Shown here piece after piece: positions 11,080 through 22,200 of a DNA stretch of 64,000 nt (within the stretch, counting starts at the first letter, position 1; each line of letters opens with the position of its first letter). The notes under the pieces are model-generated. The model saw only the letters and a list, made by a program, of their open reading frames with translations. It did not search any database and had not been told where the DNA came from. Location: assembly GCA_949128115.1 (NCBI GenBank), contig OX421967.1:6190070-6254069 (forward strand), in the 5' to 3' direction. A program made the position numbers and the translations under genes. The DNA is from Anaspis maculata (lineage: Eukaryota; Arthropoda; Insecta; Coleoptera; Scraptiidae).

Positions 11080-11750
11080 ATTCAACTGGAAATATTCTTG
11101 AAAAAAATTAAAACTACCTAGAAACAGTTAGTTTCAATTTGGAGATTTAAATGCATTAGTCTAAATAGAAACAAAAAATAAACGAAAAAAAAAGCCAAAA
11201 TGCTAAGTGGGATCAAAGCAGGCATGGCATGGCAAGGCCGCCTGGGATGAAAGACATGCACGCAGCCGTCGTCGTCCAGGAAAAGGAAACGGAAATGTTG
11301 CGAAATCATCAAGTAGGCTAATGAGGTATGGCAACGCAAACACACTTAGGGTGGATGATGTTCAGATGTTTCAGTCAGGTGGTTCTTGGTTCCCATGGCC
11401 GTCTTCAAATGGATGATTTTTATCAAGCGAGAGCTGGGCAAAGTACTTTTGAGTACTTTTTAACGAAATAATAATTAAGTATTTAGGATCTGGATACTTT
11501 TTATGAATTGAGTATATTCATAAGTATTTATAATTGGAAAAGTATTCAAAATTGTACAAATAATGTTAAGCTCTGCGGGCAGACAAACAAAAAGCATATT
11601 TTAGAGCTTGCTTTGATGTCAAAATATCCGATAATCAACCCGTGAATCAAGCAGCTCCTGTTGATAAAAACAAAATTCTATAGCCAACTCGATTGCACGG
11701 TACCCATCACAAATCTGAAACATTGCGAAGTGAGTACGGGACTTCTCGTT
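11080..11750. other. Non-coding; AGTACTTTTGAGTACTTTT patch at about 11437
   Basis: No gene is supported. From 11430 to 11570 the sequence holds several AGTACTT / AGTATTTA variants, an interspersed-repeat look. Overlapping frames at 11118-11416 are not convincing. Confidence 0.35.
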
Positions 11751-11759
11751 CATTCCCAG

Positions 11760-13300
11760 CCATGTTTGTTCAAATTTTCGTTTTTCTTCTTCATTTTGAC
11801 AATTTTCCGATATTTCGACATGTTTTGATATTTAGACAGTTTTCGATTTAAAATATTTTTCGGTATCTTGACACTTTCTTCGGTATTTCGATATGTTTTG
11901 ATGATTGGGCATTTTTTAACAATTTGACACTTTTTCAGGTTCATTTTTCGGTCTTTTGACCATTTTGCGATATTTCGACCATGCTTGATATTTTGACATT
12001 TTTCGATATGTGTAATGATATTTTTTGGTATTTTGACATTTCTTTTGGCATTTCGACAAGTTTTGATATTTAGACGATTTTCGGTATACTGACATATTTT
12101 TCGATATTTTGGCACTTTTTTTATATTTTGACAGTTTTGGCGAGGTATTTTTCGGTACTTTGAAATTTTAATCGATATTTTGGCATTTTTTTGGAATTTG
12201 CTTGTCCAAATTTCCGTTTTTTGACATTTTGACATTTGACATTTTTCGATATTTTGACACGTTTTTGATACTTGATCATTTTTCGATAAAATGATATTTT
12301 TCGGTATCTTGACAGTTCTCGATATTTTGACATGTTCTGATAGTTGAAATTTTTTTCGGTATTTCAACATTTGAGGACATTTCAACACTTCATCAATACT
12401 TCGACCTTTTTCGATAAGTCAATACTTCAAGTTATTTCGGTATTTTGACACACTTGCAATATTTCGACATTCTTTGATAACATATTTTTTGGTATTTTGA
12501 CATTTTTTGTTATTCGATGTTTTGATTTTTAGACATATTTTGCTATTTAGACATTGATTGATATTTTGACATTTTGACAACAGGTACTTCTTGACAGCTT
12601 TCACTGTTAGAAACAATTTACATTTTTTAGGTAATTTCGAACGATAATTCCTCAGAAATGAGTTTCTGTCAGATCTTTTTCATGGTCCAATATGACATTT
12701 TGACAATAATTATTTTCATGACACCTTAAAATTCTTAGAAGCTATACAGTTTGGACTGAATTCACTTATAAGAGGTGATATTATGAAACTTAATCGATTT
12801 TTTGGCAAGTTTCAGCGCTTCGACTATTTTGACTATCCTCAAGTTATTTTGACAGTTTTTTGTGTCACTGTGACATTTTTCGATATTATAACATTTTTAG
12901 ATAGCTATTTTGACCGTTTTCGGTATTCCGATATTTTTTAATGGGTACTTAGGAATATTTTCCGATATTTTTTGCATTTCTTGACATTTCGACATTTTTC
13001 AAAGAGTAATTCTTGATAGCTTTCACTGTTGGAAAACTAATATTAATTTCGACACTTTTTAGTAATTCTGAGTGAGGTTTTCTCACAACTGAGTTTCTGG
13101 CAGATTTCTTTGATTGTCCAATGTGACATTTTGATAAATATTGTACTGACACCTTGACATTCTAGAAGCTTGGAACACAACATTGACTTTCAAGGGGTGA
13201 TCATATGAAGCTAAATTGATTTTTGACATGTTTCAGCGTTTCAACTACATATTTTGACAACCTACAAGCCATTTTGCAAATTTTTGTGTCACTTTGATAT
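11760..13300. repeat. Family A: short-period TTTTCGATATTTTGACA array
   Basis: Roughly 25-35 bp units of the form TTTTCGATATTTTGACA, with variants TTCGGTATCTTGACA and TTGATATTTAGACA, run for about 850 bp, then mix with longer text. A ~420-bp higher-order duplication is visible: GACAGCTTTCACTGTTAG ... GAGTTTCTGTCAGAT at 12592 recurs as GATAGCTTTCACTGTTGG ... GAGTTTCTGGCAGAT at 13013. On the minus strand the units leave a long stop-free frame (11750-12388) encoding a Lys/Arg/Tyr-rich repetitive peptide. That follows from the repeat and is not evidence of a gene. Confidence 0.8.
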
Positions 13301-16110
13301 TTTGACACACCATGACGTTCTGAAAACTTTCATGACATGTTTACGTGAGTATTTTAATGGTTTTTACCCCATGCGACGTGAGTTATACTGAAGTCAAACA
13401 TTTTCCTCCCAATTGACAACTGACACATTCTAGTGCGATCCAACATGACAATGTGACATGTTTTTCTGCAAAACAGCATGACAATTTGTCGACTTTCATG
13501 TCATTCTGACATTTCTACACTACCCTTGCAACACTTACAAAAATTATTATGACGCTCTGTCAATATTCATGACATTTTGACAACAAATAAACACATTTTA
13601 TTCAAACGTTTCAGCAATTTCCATGACATTTTGACATATTCGAAGCAGTTACAGAATGTTATGAAAAACGGTCATGAACTCGGTCATGAATTCCAACAAA
13701 ATTAGGCAAACTTGTCAAAGTGTCATAAAAATTGACAGGACTAAGTGCTAACACAAGAGCTTCAAATATGTCAAAATGTCACAAAAAATTGTAAGGACGT
13801 CAGTGATGACACATTAATAAATTGATGCGAGGTGATCAAAATGATACTAACTCAATGTTAAAATCCCCAAATCGAATTGTGGCGAATTTCACAATCGTTG
13901 ATTTGACAATTTGACAATTTTCATGACGCTTTGACATTTTTGAACCCAGTTTTGACAGATTCGTTTCAAATTTTTAAATCTAAGACACTTACAAGGACTT
14001 TTTTCTCCAATACTTGAACAAATTTCTGCAGGTAATTTCACTGTACCGTTAATGAAATTCTGACTATTTTTATGACATTTTGACAATTTTTGAAGATGCC
14101 TTTTGATTCTCTTTTTACTAAATGATGTTCCGATATTTCACAATTATCAGTTTTGAAAATAAAAATACAGTTGTACAACGTACAAGTTTCAAAACTACGA
14201 TTATGACACTTCCAACAATCTTTATGACATCTTGTCAGTATTCACTACATTTTTAGCAGTGATTTGAGGCTGCTTTCATGGCAGAAAGAGCTCATATGAC
14301 GTACTTAATATTACATAAGACATCCACATTACATAAGACATGTGGTTTTATTACGTTTTACGTGTGTATTATTTATTTGACATGAAGTCTGATGGTCTGG
14401 TCTCGTCACTTCGACACTCCCGCAATATTTTGACAATCTTCTCAAAGTTTTTAGAATTTTTGACATTTTGAAATGAGTTTTGACACAATTTGACAAGTTT
14501 TCATGACTTCCTGACATGTTTGAAGCTACTTTTATGACAAACCAAGCTCATACGGGGTAACAGATTTCAATTGCACAATATAACATTTTGACCATTCTAA
14601 TGACATTTTGACAATTTTCATGACATTATGTCAATATGTATTACATTTTGGGATACTTGACATGTTTTTGAAGCTACTCTAATACAAACTGAGCCCATAC
14701 GAGCTAATATTTGGGAAGTTTCAGCAATTTTTCTTTACCCTTTCTATGACATCCAATTTTCCTGTCAGTTTGTTGATTTTCAAATCTCAAACATTTTTAT
14801 ATTCCAGCATGTTTCAACCTACTTTTGATGATCAAACTAACTCGTACAGGGTAATTTTTACTTGATATTTTGACCACTCTCACGATATTTTGGCAATTTT
14901 CTGGAAGTTTTGACTGTTTTTAACATTTTGACATGTTTGAAGCTACTTTTTATGACAACTGGGCTCAGTAGTATCTCTGATACTACGTTCAAAAACATCT
15001 TCTTAAAATTCAAAGTGACACAAATTTTTATGGTCCGAGTCCGATCACATTTTGACGATTTTTATGACATTCTGTCAATTTTCATGACATTTGACCAGTT
15101 TCAACGGCATTTTCATGTTTGAAGCTATGTTGAAGCTATGTATTATGAAAAAATGAGTTCATACAAGGTAATTCTAATACTGCTTCGCAGACATGCTGCA
15201 AGGATTGGCATTTTGACACAAATATGAATATTTTGACCATTTTCATGAAATTTTGTCGACTTTCATCAAATTTTGACACGTTCCATACTCATTTTATAAC
15301 AGAATGAATCCGGAAGGAACAAGATTTCGATACCAGTCCAATGCTTTATTCCTCGAATTGACATTTTGCCGTCAATTTCAACGACCCAAAAATTGGCCAA
15401 TTTTCATGACATTTTGACTGGTTTTACGTTATTGTGTCATGTTTGAAGTTACTTTCATGAAAAAATGTATTGATACGGGCGTTGAGTATACGGGGTAATT
15501 CTGATGATAAGTCGAGGCCGTTCTACATGAACTGACATTTTGACACAAATATAAATATTTTGACAATTTTCATGGCAATTTTTCAGCTTTCATCACATTT
15601 CGACATCTTCGAAACTTATTTTATAACAGAATGAACTTATAAGAAGTAAAATTTTGATACTGATTCAAACTTTTAGTACATTTTGTCATGTTTGAAGCTA
15701 CTTTTATGAAAAAATGGGTTCATACGAGATAATTCTGCTACTAATTCGAAAACATTCTACATGAACTGACATTTCGACAAAACTATAGTTTTTTTGACAG
15801 TTTTCATGGAATGTTGTCAATTTTTATCACATTTTGACATATTCAAAATTTCATGAGAGATTGAACTAAGTAACAAAGTACAATTTTGAGGCTAATTCAA
15901 CGGTATATTGCTCGAATTGACATCTTGTCGCCAATTTGAATGGCCCGAAAATTGAGTCAATTTTCATGACATTCCGTCAATTTTCAGTTCATTTTGACAG
16001 GTTTGAAGTTGAAGCTTAAATGTACAATAAAATGCATGACAAAATGATCCTATGTAAACAATATTTGACAGAAATTAATATTCATTCACGTGAGACATTT
16101 GACAATTTTC
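13300..16110 (+). repeat. Family B array, forward: TTCATGACATTTTGACAATTTTC
   Basis: The array is dense in TTCATGACATTTTGACA, TTTTGTCAATTTTCATCACA and GACATGTTTGAAGCTACTTT. An anchor like GCTCATACGGGGTAATTCTG recurs at about 14548, 14692, 14844, 15159, 15487 and 15718, which gives uneven higher-order periods of 145-330 bp. The same family reappears inverted at 18.88-19.95 kb. No coding potential. Confidence 0.82.
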
Positions 16111-16140
16111 GACACATTTTTCAAAAACAGACAGCTGATT

Positions 16141-16510
16141 TGGCCCTCGTAGGCATTTTTGGGACACTTTGAAAAGTTGCCCAAGTGTGGCTTGTGGCAC
16201 CTCTCAGAAAAGCTCTTGGCGATGCTGCTTCGAGCTTCACATTGTTTTTCGAAAAAAAAAACACCCTGAGAAAATTTGAGAAAAACGCAAAAACACCGAA
16301 AAAACGACGATTTTGAAATTTTTCTGAAAACTGAAACGGAATCAACAAAAATTCAGCCGGTATTCGAGAAGCGTTTTGCAAGAGCTTTTCTGGGAGGTGC
16401 CGCAAGGCATACTTGAAATTAGTTTTCGCGAAGTCTCATCAAGGAGGCCGTTTGTCAAGATTTTCCGAAGTCGCCAAAAGTATGGCTTGTGACACCTCTC
16501 AAAAAAGCTC
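16141..16510. repeat. Family E unit with inverted ~40-bp arms, plus a half unit
   Basis: The left arm GGCTTGTGGCACCTCTCAGA, followed by AAAGCTCTTGG, lies at about 16188. The inverted right arm AAGAGCTTTTCTGGGAGGTG, followed by CCGCAAGGCATAC, lies at 16389. Between them is a ~160-bp body with TTTTTCGAAAAA and GAAAACTGAAACG. A second left arm, GTATGGCTTGTGACACCTCT, begins at about 16481 and runs into unrelated DNA. This layout is that of a small TIR element. Confidence 0.7.
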
Positions 16511-18238
16511 TCGCCGAGCACTTGACCAATTTTGACTTGCTTTTCTAAAAAATCTGATGCCGTTCCAATAAAATAAAATAAACTGGTTTTGATGGCTGTC
16601 TGATAGCTTTAACGACTGTTTGGAAGTTTTGACAGTGCGAGGCTCATTTCCAGTCAGTAATTGCTGGGATAACCATTGATTTCCAATACTTTTTTGATAA
16701 TCTTCATTATAAAGATACATAATTGATCGATGAAATATAAATTTTCTACAACTTATTTTGATAAATCCAATTTTTTCTCGAGTTTTTCGAAGTTTTGCTT
16801 TCTGTCTCGGACAAAGTCCGTGAGGGTAGTTTCGACTTCCTGCTACTTCACCAGCCGCGTCGAACAAGGGCCCATTCAATCAAAGCCGGCATAGCTGCGA
16901 AAGCGTGAAATTTTAGGAATTTCCGCTCGCGTATACTGGACCAGTTTATTCACTCGACGGGTGTTTTATTCTTCTGCTACCTCATTCATGTTTTCTGACA
17001 GAGGCATCCATCCACGATCCCAATCCAACAATTTTTTCAAGTATTTTCAATTATTCAGGTAGTTACTTATGTTACATCATTTCGTTTTATGGAAACTTTC
17101 TTCGGCCATCTGCAAGAACTGATATTTTTATTGCTAAGTTCAGGACTTTCGTATAGCTATTTTTTCTAATCGTTTCAAGACAGAAAAACATGCCTGCCGA
17201 CCATATTTGGTTTAAAATATAAAACTTGAAAGCTCATGTAAGCTCGCCGCCTCCGTTTCGTAAGTACAAGTATTTACGTAACAATTAATTTGTTTATGCA
17301 CGTTTATCGGTCGCCGGGATACATTACATGGTGTATACTTTCCGCCGGCTTTGATTGACAGCTCTGCATGCAGAAACATCTGTTTTTGTTTCGTATTATC
17401 TAGGTACCTGTACAATAATGGTGCTATAATATCTTCTGGAATCAAAGTCGCTCAAAAAATATATGCTTTCACTTCTCAAAGATTTGATACGAGTATAAAT
17501 TTCAATTAATAAATTAAACACTTACCTATACAGCTACCTGTGCCAGTGCGTAAATAATTAATCCGACAATTTATAAACCTTCAAGGCATTATAATAGGTA
17601 TACTCTAATAATACCTACTACTAGGATACATACATTCACTAAAAGGAAGGTGATTGAAGCAATTTTTCAAATTGGTCTCTCTGTTGGCGCACAATAAAAA
17701 AGCGTCCCTGGAATTGACACTGCAAGATTTTTTTTCATACATGCATAGTCAATAATTCATCCGTGACATTATTTTGGGTATTACGAAAATACTTATGGAA
17801 CCATATCCATGGATATGGGTATGGTGTATGGTGTTATACGCGAGATGAATAATAGGTATGTGTCGGTTTTTAAGGTTGATGCCGAGCAACAATGTAACAG
17901 ATTATATGGCATTAAAGGAGTGTTTAAGAAATACACGGTATTATAGTAGCGATTCCGTTCGAGTGTACAAATAATTTTTCATTTACACCCAGGTATAGAA
18001 ATCTAGGGTGCTGCCGTCATTCACACGTCTGTCATGTACGTTTTGTAATAGGCTTTAATCGCTGTGGGATGACGGCAAGAGAGGATTTTTTATAAAAATA
18101 GAAGAACACATCGCAGACGACATCTGGATCGTGCTTTCGGGACGAGCGAACCATTAAAAATGTCGAAATCACACTAAAGTGTGTTGCTAAATATCTATTT
18201 CGGAATGTTTTTCTGAATTCCTCGATTAATCCTTCGGG
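16511..18238. other. Single-copy island between inverted family B arrays
   Basis: I see no supportable gene. An open frame on the minus strand (16499-16879, 126 codons) has no recognisable domain and overlaps the family E half unit. The island has ordinary composition and contains TACCTA-type runs around 17580-17640. Confidence 0.4.
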
Positions 18239-18290
18239 TTAGATTGATGGGATAAACACGATTCCACTATTGAGACATGGCTCAGCTCGA

Positions 18291-18328
18291 GCACTGGTGA
18301 GTGGTAAAAAATAAGACGAAACACCTCG
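18291..18328 (+). ncRNA. Hammerhead-like core, unit 1 (degenerate)
   Basis: The core reads CTGGTGAG in place of CTGATGAG, with GACGAAACACC 23 nt on. The change at the conserved A and an unpaired stem II suggest this copy is inactive. Confidence 0.45.
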
Positions 18329-18408
18329 AATAGGACTTCGTTTAAATTGATAGAATAAACCCAGTTTCACTGTATAGTAAAGCGAAACTCGGCTTCCCAG
18401 ATATTTCA

Positions 18409-18445
18409 GCACTGATGAGTCCTGAATCAAGGACGAAACATGTCT
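18409..18445 (+). ncRNA. Hammerhead-like core, unit 2 (best conserved)
   Basis: GCACTGATGAGTCC, an 8-nt loop TGAATCAA, then GGACGAAACATGTC. Stem II (GTCC/GGAC) is perfectly paired and both conserved core strands, CUGAUGA and GAAA, are intact. Downstream ACATGTC could give a minimal stem III (A-U, C-G) with GUC as the cleavage triplet, but the loop would be only 2 nt. Alternatively stem I forms with TGATGGAAT near 18471, and then the base at the usual U16.1 position is A. The core is clear; the cleavage site is not settled. Confidence 0.65.
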
Positions 18446-18537
18446 TCCCAATTTTTTCCTTGGATTTGATTGATGGAATAAAACCAGTTTCACCAGTAAA
18501 GTACAGTAAAGCCAGGCTATCCAGCTCCGATATTCTA

Positions 18538-18574
18538 GCACTGATGAGTTTTGAAACAAGGATGAAACGTTTCC
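18538..18574 (+). ncRNA. Hammerhead-like core, unit 3
   Basis: GCACTGATGAG is intact; stem II is GTTT/GGAT, held only by G-U and U-A pairs, then GAAACGTTTC. The spacing equals that of unit 2. The wobble-only stem suggests weaker or lost activity. Confidence 0.5.
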
Positions 18575-18668
18575 TGGATTAATTCTCCTCAATACATTCT
18601 TGGATTGGACTAATGGAATAAACCCTGTTCCCCGATGCGTTATAGCAAAGCTCAGCTTCGATGTTCCA

Positions 18669-18705
18669 GCACTGATGAGTTTTGGAACACGGACGAAACA
18701 TGTTT
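18669..18705 (+). ncRNA. Hammerhead-like core, unit 4
   Basis: GCACTGATGAG and GGACGAAACATGTT are intact. Stem II GTTT/GGAC pairs as G-C, U-A and two U-G. The upstream strand GTTCCAGCA can pair with TGATGGAAT at about 18731, with one mismatch. Confidence 0.58.
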
Positions 18706-18794
18706 TCTCGATCAATTTTCAGATTAGACTGATGGAATGAGCCCGGTTCCATTGTACGAAACGAAAATTCTTGGCCATTTAGACTCGATATTCA

Positions 18795-18830
18795 ACACTG
18801 ATGAGTTCTAAAATAATGACGAAACTTGCT
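18795..18830 (+). ncRNA. Hammerhead-like core, unit 5 (array edge)
   Basis: ACACTGATGAGTTC and ATGACGAAACTTG keep both core strands and the 22-nt spacing. Stem II is reduced to two or three pairs, and the downstream stem I partner is missing because the array ends here. Confidence 0.5.
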
Positions 18831-18879
18831 TGTGATCGGCTTAAAAAATGTTGATGTCTCATAAAAATTGTTGAATGTC

Positions 18880-19950
18880 TTGTGTGTCTAAATGTCAATT
18901 CAGGAAAAATATCTTTTGCATAGTATCATTTACTATACATTTTATCGTAAACGTAGCTTTAAACCTGTCAAAATGTACTGAAAATTGACAGAATGTCGTG
19001 AAAATTGACCAATTTTCAGCCTATTGAAATTGGTGGTAAAATGTCTATTCGAGGATTATATCGCTGAATGGATATCAAAACTGAACATCTCGTGAGTTCA
19101 TTGTGTCATAAAATGAGCTCTAAAAAAGTCAAAATTTGATGGAAATTGACAAAATTTCATGAAAATGGTAAAAATATTTATATTCATGTCAAAATGTCAA
19201 ATCGTGGGGATGTTCTCGAATTATTATAAGAATTATCTGGTATGAACTCATTTGTTTTATAGAAGTAGCTTCAGACACGACAAAATGTAGTGAAAACTGT
19301 CAGAATATAATGAAAATTGACGGAATGTCATAGAAATTCATCAATTTTCAGCCCATTGAAATTGGTGACAAAATGTTTATTCGAGGATTATATTGTTGAA
19401 TAGGTATCAAAATTGGCCTTCTCGTGATTTCATTTTTTCATAAATAAGATCTGAAAATGTCAAAATGTGATAAAAGTTGACAAATTTCTAAAAAATGGTC
19501 AAAATACATATATTTGTGTCAAAATGTCAATTTGCGGAAAATGTCTTTCGAGTTAGTATCAAAATTACCTTGTGTGATGAACTCATTTTTTCATCAAAAC
19601 AGCTTCAAACATGATAAAATGTTGTAAAAACTGTCAAAATATCATGAAAATTGACGGAAAGTCATAGAAACTTTCAAAATGTGATCGGATAAATTCAAGG
19701 AAGATGCCGTTGAAATGCCGTTGGAGATAGTAGAATGATCATGGGCTCAGTTTGTCATTGTTTAAGTAGCTTCAAATATGCCAAAAAATCATGGAAATTC
19801 ATAAAATTTTCCAAAAATATCGAAAATCTCGTCAGTTGAAAATAGACAGAGCGTTACGAAAATTGTCTAATTATTGGGGTGGTCAAAATGTCACGAGACT
19901 AGGGCATTAAAATGTATGTCAAGTCACGGAAAATCTAATTGATAAAATAA
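18880..19950 (-). repeat. Family B array, inverted
   Basis: Text such as CAAAATGTCATGAAAATTGA, AGCTTCAAACATGACAAAATG and ATGAACTCATTTTTTCAT is the reverse complement of family B at 13.3-16.1 kb. The two arrays face each other across the single-copy island and the hammerhead array. Confidence 0.8.
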
Positions 19951-19979
19951 GTTTTTCTACCCTTCCGAACCTTCGAAGT

Positions 19980-21600
19980 AGATTATGCTTCTGAGTCATT
20001 TTGATGACATTTTGTTTGTACTGTTTGCTTCAAATTCACTTTTCTACGTTTATGAATCTTCAAATTGGCTCTGCTGTGTCTTTCGAGTCCTCGAAATTCA
20101 GTCCTTGTACTGTCGCAGGGCGGCAGATTCGGCACCAGGCGCCTCCACCATGTCGCCCATGTCCAAAATTTCGTTTGAAGATCAAAATTGATTCTGTTAC
20201 ACGCCTTTGAGTCCTCATAATTACATTTTCGTGCGCTTTTAAGTTCTCAAAATCACACCCGCATATCAATTTTCTTTAAAACTGACATTTCGTACGCCTA
20301 AAAGTGACGACTTGTTCGCTTGCTGAGTCCTCAACTTCGCTTTTACAAAGTTTTTCAACGCTTAAATTTGACTCTGAGCCTCAAAATTGAGATTTTTTTA
20401 CTTTTTTGAATTCTCAAAGTCCACTTCTTGAGCACACCTTTGAGTCCTCAAAATTGAGTTCTTGCACATTTTTTGAATTCTGAAATCGTCAATATTCATT
20501 CGCCTCAAAGTTGACATCTAGTTCGCATTTCAGCCATCAAATCGTTTTCTCTACAATTCCGAACCTTCTAAGTAGATTTTTGCCAACTTTTGAGCTCCTA
20601 TGATCATTTCTTTTGCTTCAAATTCACTTTCTACGTTCTTGATTCCTCAAATTGGCTTTGCTGTGTCTTTCAAGTCCTCAAAATTCAGTCCTTGTATTGT
20701 CTTATTGTGAGAGGGCGGCAGATCCCGGCGCCTCCACCATGTCGCATTGTCAAAAATTTTGTTTGAAAATTAAAATTGATCTAGTTATACGCCTCTGAGT
20801 CCTCAAAATCACCCGCACGTATTATTTTTTTCCAAAATGGACATTTCGTACGCTGGAAAATGACGACTTACTCGCTTTTTGAGTTCTCAACTTCGCCTTT
20901 ACGGAGTTTTTTAGCCCTCAAAGTTGAGCCTGAGTCTCAATCACTTTCTACGTTCTTGAATTCTCAAATTGCCTTGCTGTGTCTTTCGAGCCTTCGAAAT
21001 TCAGTCCTTGTATTGTCTTATTGTGAGAGGGCGGCAGATCCCGGCGCCTCCACCATGTCGCTTTGTCAAAAATTTCGTTTGAAAATCAAAATTGATTTAG
21101 TTATACGCCTCTGAGTCCTCAAAATCACCCGCACGTATTATTTTTTCCAAAATGGACATTTCGTATGCTGAAAAGTGACGACTTACTTGCTTTTTGAGTT
21201 CTCAACTTCGCCTTTACCATGCTTTTACGGAGTTTTTTAGCCTTCAAAGTTGAGCCTGAGTCTCAAAATTGATGTTTTGTGCGTTTTTCAACTTCAAAAT
21301 TCAAGTTATGTTGTTCGCGTTTGAGGACTGAATTGGTTTTCATCATGTTTTAAACCATCAAAGTTGACTTTTTGTCACGTTTCTAACTCTAAAATTGGCA
21401 TTTCGAATGCTGCACAGTTGACGATCTATTCTCATTCAAGTCATCAAATTGGCTTCTTCTACATTTCTGAACCATCAAAATTGAAGTCTTGGGAGACTTT
21501 GAGCTCTCTAACAAAATGTTTTACTACTGCAATTTTTCTAATTCCAAAAGTGACATCTCCTTCTCCTCAAAGTTGACGTCTTGCTCGTTTCTATGTTTTT
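19980..21600 (+). repeat. Family C array, forward: TTGAGTCCTCAAAATTGA
   Basis: The base motif TGAGTCCTCAAAATTGA(G) repeats every 40-70 bp, with higher-order copies carrying a GC-rich box. The box GGCGGCAGAT ... GGCGCCTCCACCATGTCGC lies at about 20118, 20713 and 21029. The last two copies are nearly identical over some 300 bp, so part of the array expanded recently. Frames here are repeat artefacts. Confidence 0.82.
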
Positions 21601-21789
21601 AACCAACTTCTTGCAGCCCTGCTTTGTCCAAGCCTGCTGAATCCTGTCGAGTCCAAGCCCTCAATGTTGATTTTTATTGATATTTTTAGTCTTGAAAATA
21701 AATTTCTACGACCATCCATGGACTCTTTAAAGTTGAGTTCCTGTGCTTTTTCCATTTTTTTGAAACGACAGGTTGAATTTTCAAAAAGT

Positions 21790-22010
21790 ATTTTGAAATT
21801 TGGAACGTGCTTGGCTAGAGCTTTTTTGAGAGGTGCCACAAGCCATACTTTGGTAACTTCCGAAAATGTCAAAAAAGTTGGTAGCCAGATAAAATGATAG
21901 AGATAGATAGCCTTGAGATAAAACCGAGAATAAAAGTGATTTGAAGTATGCCTTGCGGCACCTCCCAGAAAAGCTCTTGCAACGCGCTTTTACAATACCG
22001 GTTTTATTTT
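21790..22010. repeat. Family E arms in outward orientation
   Basis: AGAGCTTTTTTGAGAGGTGC, then CACAAGCCATAC, at about 21817 is followed by its inverted partner AGTATGCCTTGCGGCACCTC, then CCAGAAAAGCTCTTGC, at 21947. The arms enclose about 100 bp of other sequence. The order is the opposite of a complete unit, as at a junction between two units. Confidence 0.65.
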
Positions 22011-22200
22011 TGAAAATTCCGTTTGCATTTCTGAAATTATTCAAAAATCATGAATAATTCATTTAATTTCCAATTCATTGCAAAATATCGTGAACTCACT
22101 TCAGAATTTTCTTGAGCTTATTACAAATTACTTGAGATTATTACAAATCATTTGAATTCATTATAAAATTCCTTGAATTGTTAAAAAAATCATGCATTTT
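22011..22200. repeat. AT-rich degenerate run (TTGAATTCATTACAAAAT type)
   Basis: Irregular copies of CTTGAGATTATTACAAATCA and related strings. It resembles family F at 44.1-45.4 kb in complementary orientation. Confidence 0.45.

Larger units (their letters stand above)
18239..18835 (+). repeat. ~125-bp tandem array with a hammerhead-like core per unit
   Basis: Five diverged units follow each other, with conserved boxes GACTGATGGAATAAACCC, GGTTCCATTGTA, CGATATTCCAGCA and ACTGATGAG...GACGAAACATG. Core-to-core distances are 118, 129, 131 and 126 bp. Within each unit CTGATGAG is followed by CGAAAC (or TGAAAC) at a spacing of 22-23 nt, whereas sequence between cores varies more. ATTCCAGCA before the core can pair with TGATGGAAT of the following unit, so each unit could fold as a type I hammerhead. 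Tandem hammerhead repeats of this kind are known as satellite DNAs and retrozymes. A stop-free minus-strand frame of 158 codons across the array is a by-product of the repeat. Confidence 0.8.

Noticed and set aside
16499..16879. 126-codon minus-strand frame
   Set aside because: It runs into a family E arm at its C-terminal end and shows no recognisable domain.
18239..18715. 158-codon open frame on the minus strand
   Set aside because: It lies entirely in the hammerhead tandem array and its peptide is a translation of the repeat unit.
18728..18766. Second core-like string CTGATGG ... CGAAACG in the 125-bp unit
   Set aside because: A9 is G and the stem beside it is better explained as the stem I partner and the GGAA/TTCC hairpin; not conserved in other units.
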